6,168 nucleotides of DNA, from positions 1-6,168 of the forward strand of contig CAMZKQ010000133.1 of the NCBI GenBank assembly GCA_947311265.1, written 5' to 3'. Shown piece by piece: positions 5,813-6,168 of this stretch. Numbering within the stretch: the stretch's first letter is position 1; every line of letters begins with the position of its first letter. The DNA is from an uncultured Chlorobiota bacterium. GTDB taxonomy: Bacteria; Bacteroidota; Bacteroidia; Bacteroidales; JAADGE01. The notes under the pieces are model-generated. The model made no database searches. It saw nothing but the letters and a program-made list of their open reading frames with translations, and had not been told where the DNA came from. A program made the position numbers and the translations under genes.

Positions 5813-6168
5813 ATGAGACACGGAAAAAAATTCAATCACTTAGGAAGACAAGCAAGCCACCGAAAGGCAATGCTTTCAAATATGGCTACATCGCTAATAA
5901 TTCATAAAAGAATTAAAACAACTGTTGCCAAAGCAAAAGCACTAAGGAAATTTGTAGAGCCCCTTATTACCCGCTCAAAAACAGATACAACTCACAACAG
6001 AAGACTCGTTTTTAGGTACTTACAAGATAAAGATGCAGTTACTGAAATTTTTAGAGAAGTTTCTGTAAAAATCGGTGATAGGCCGGGCGGTTATACTCGT
6101 ATTCTTAAAACAGGTACTAGGCTTGGCGATAATGCGGAAATGTGTTTTATTGAACTCGTAGATTACAA
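5813..6168 (+). CDS. rplQ: 50S ribosomal protein L17 (bL17), 3'-truncated by window
   Basis: An open frame from the ATG at 5813 to the window edge gives 118 residues with no stop. L17 is a large-subunit protein near the peptide exit tunnel. The N-terminus MRHGKKFNHLGRQASHRKAM (1-20) is the family signature, followed by MATSLIIHKRIKTTVAKAKAL (24-44), with the start fixed by the MRHGKK motif. Further matches are RRLVFRYLQDKDAVTEIF (63-80) and VKIGDRPGGYTRILKTG (85-101), then RLGDNAEMCFIELVDY at the end. Bacteroidota L17 often carries a Lys/Ala-rich C-terminal extension, which would lie outside this window. It follows rpoA by 68 bases, the widest spacer here, but remains the standard last gene of the alpha operon. 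Confidence 0.97.
   Translation, partial: MRHGKKFNHLGRQASHRKAMLSNMATSLIIHKRIKTTVAKAKALRKFVEPLITRSKTDTTHNRRLVFRYLQDKDAVTEIFREVSVKIGDRPGGYTRILKTGTRLGDNAEMCFIELVDY

Overview
This window is an AT-rich, continuous, single-strand ribosomal-protein operon. It runs from the last codons of rplF through the end of the spc cluster (rplR, rpsE, rpmD, rplO, secY, infA, rpmJ) straight into the alpha cluster (rpsM, rpsK, rpsD, rpoA, rplQ), and it ends inside rplQ. The protein sequences point to Bacteroidota, most likely a Flavobacteriia/Cytophagia-type lineage. The reasons are a zinc-free L36 ending NPKFKQRQG, an S13 tail that is a long Lys/Arg extension, an alpha subunit starting SILSFQKPDKVIMQKSDDFFG, and no Shine-Dalgarno motif before any start codon. 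The assignment below phylum level is inference.

Layout: bases 1-87 are the L6 C-terminus. Bases 102-1627 hold L18, S5, L30 and L15, all large- or small-subunit rRNA binders. Bases 1631-2968 encode SecY, the core of the Sec protein-export channel. Bases 2973-3309 encode IF-1 and L36; the map and adk genes that sit next to infA in many other bacteria are absent here. Bases 3322-4733 encode S13, S11 and S4. Bases 4752-5744 encode the RNA polymerase alpha subunit, and bases 5813-6168 the first 118 residues of L17. All genes are on the plus strand. Spacers are 1-20 bases except for 68 bases between rpoA and rplQ, so co-transcription is very likely. No promoter or rho-independent terminator is visible inside the window.

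The genes jointly supply ribosome assembly, translation initiation, transcription and membrane-protein export under common control. All reading frames are intact. There is no mobile element, CRISPR array, tRNA or rRNA, and no stretch over 300 bases lacks a gene. I found no undescribed system. The points worth a second look are small: the leaderless style of translation starts, the cysteine-poor L36, a Lys in the SecY C5 loop, and a few short inverted repeats, one in the rpoA-rplQ spacer and three inside coding sequence.
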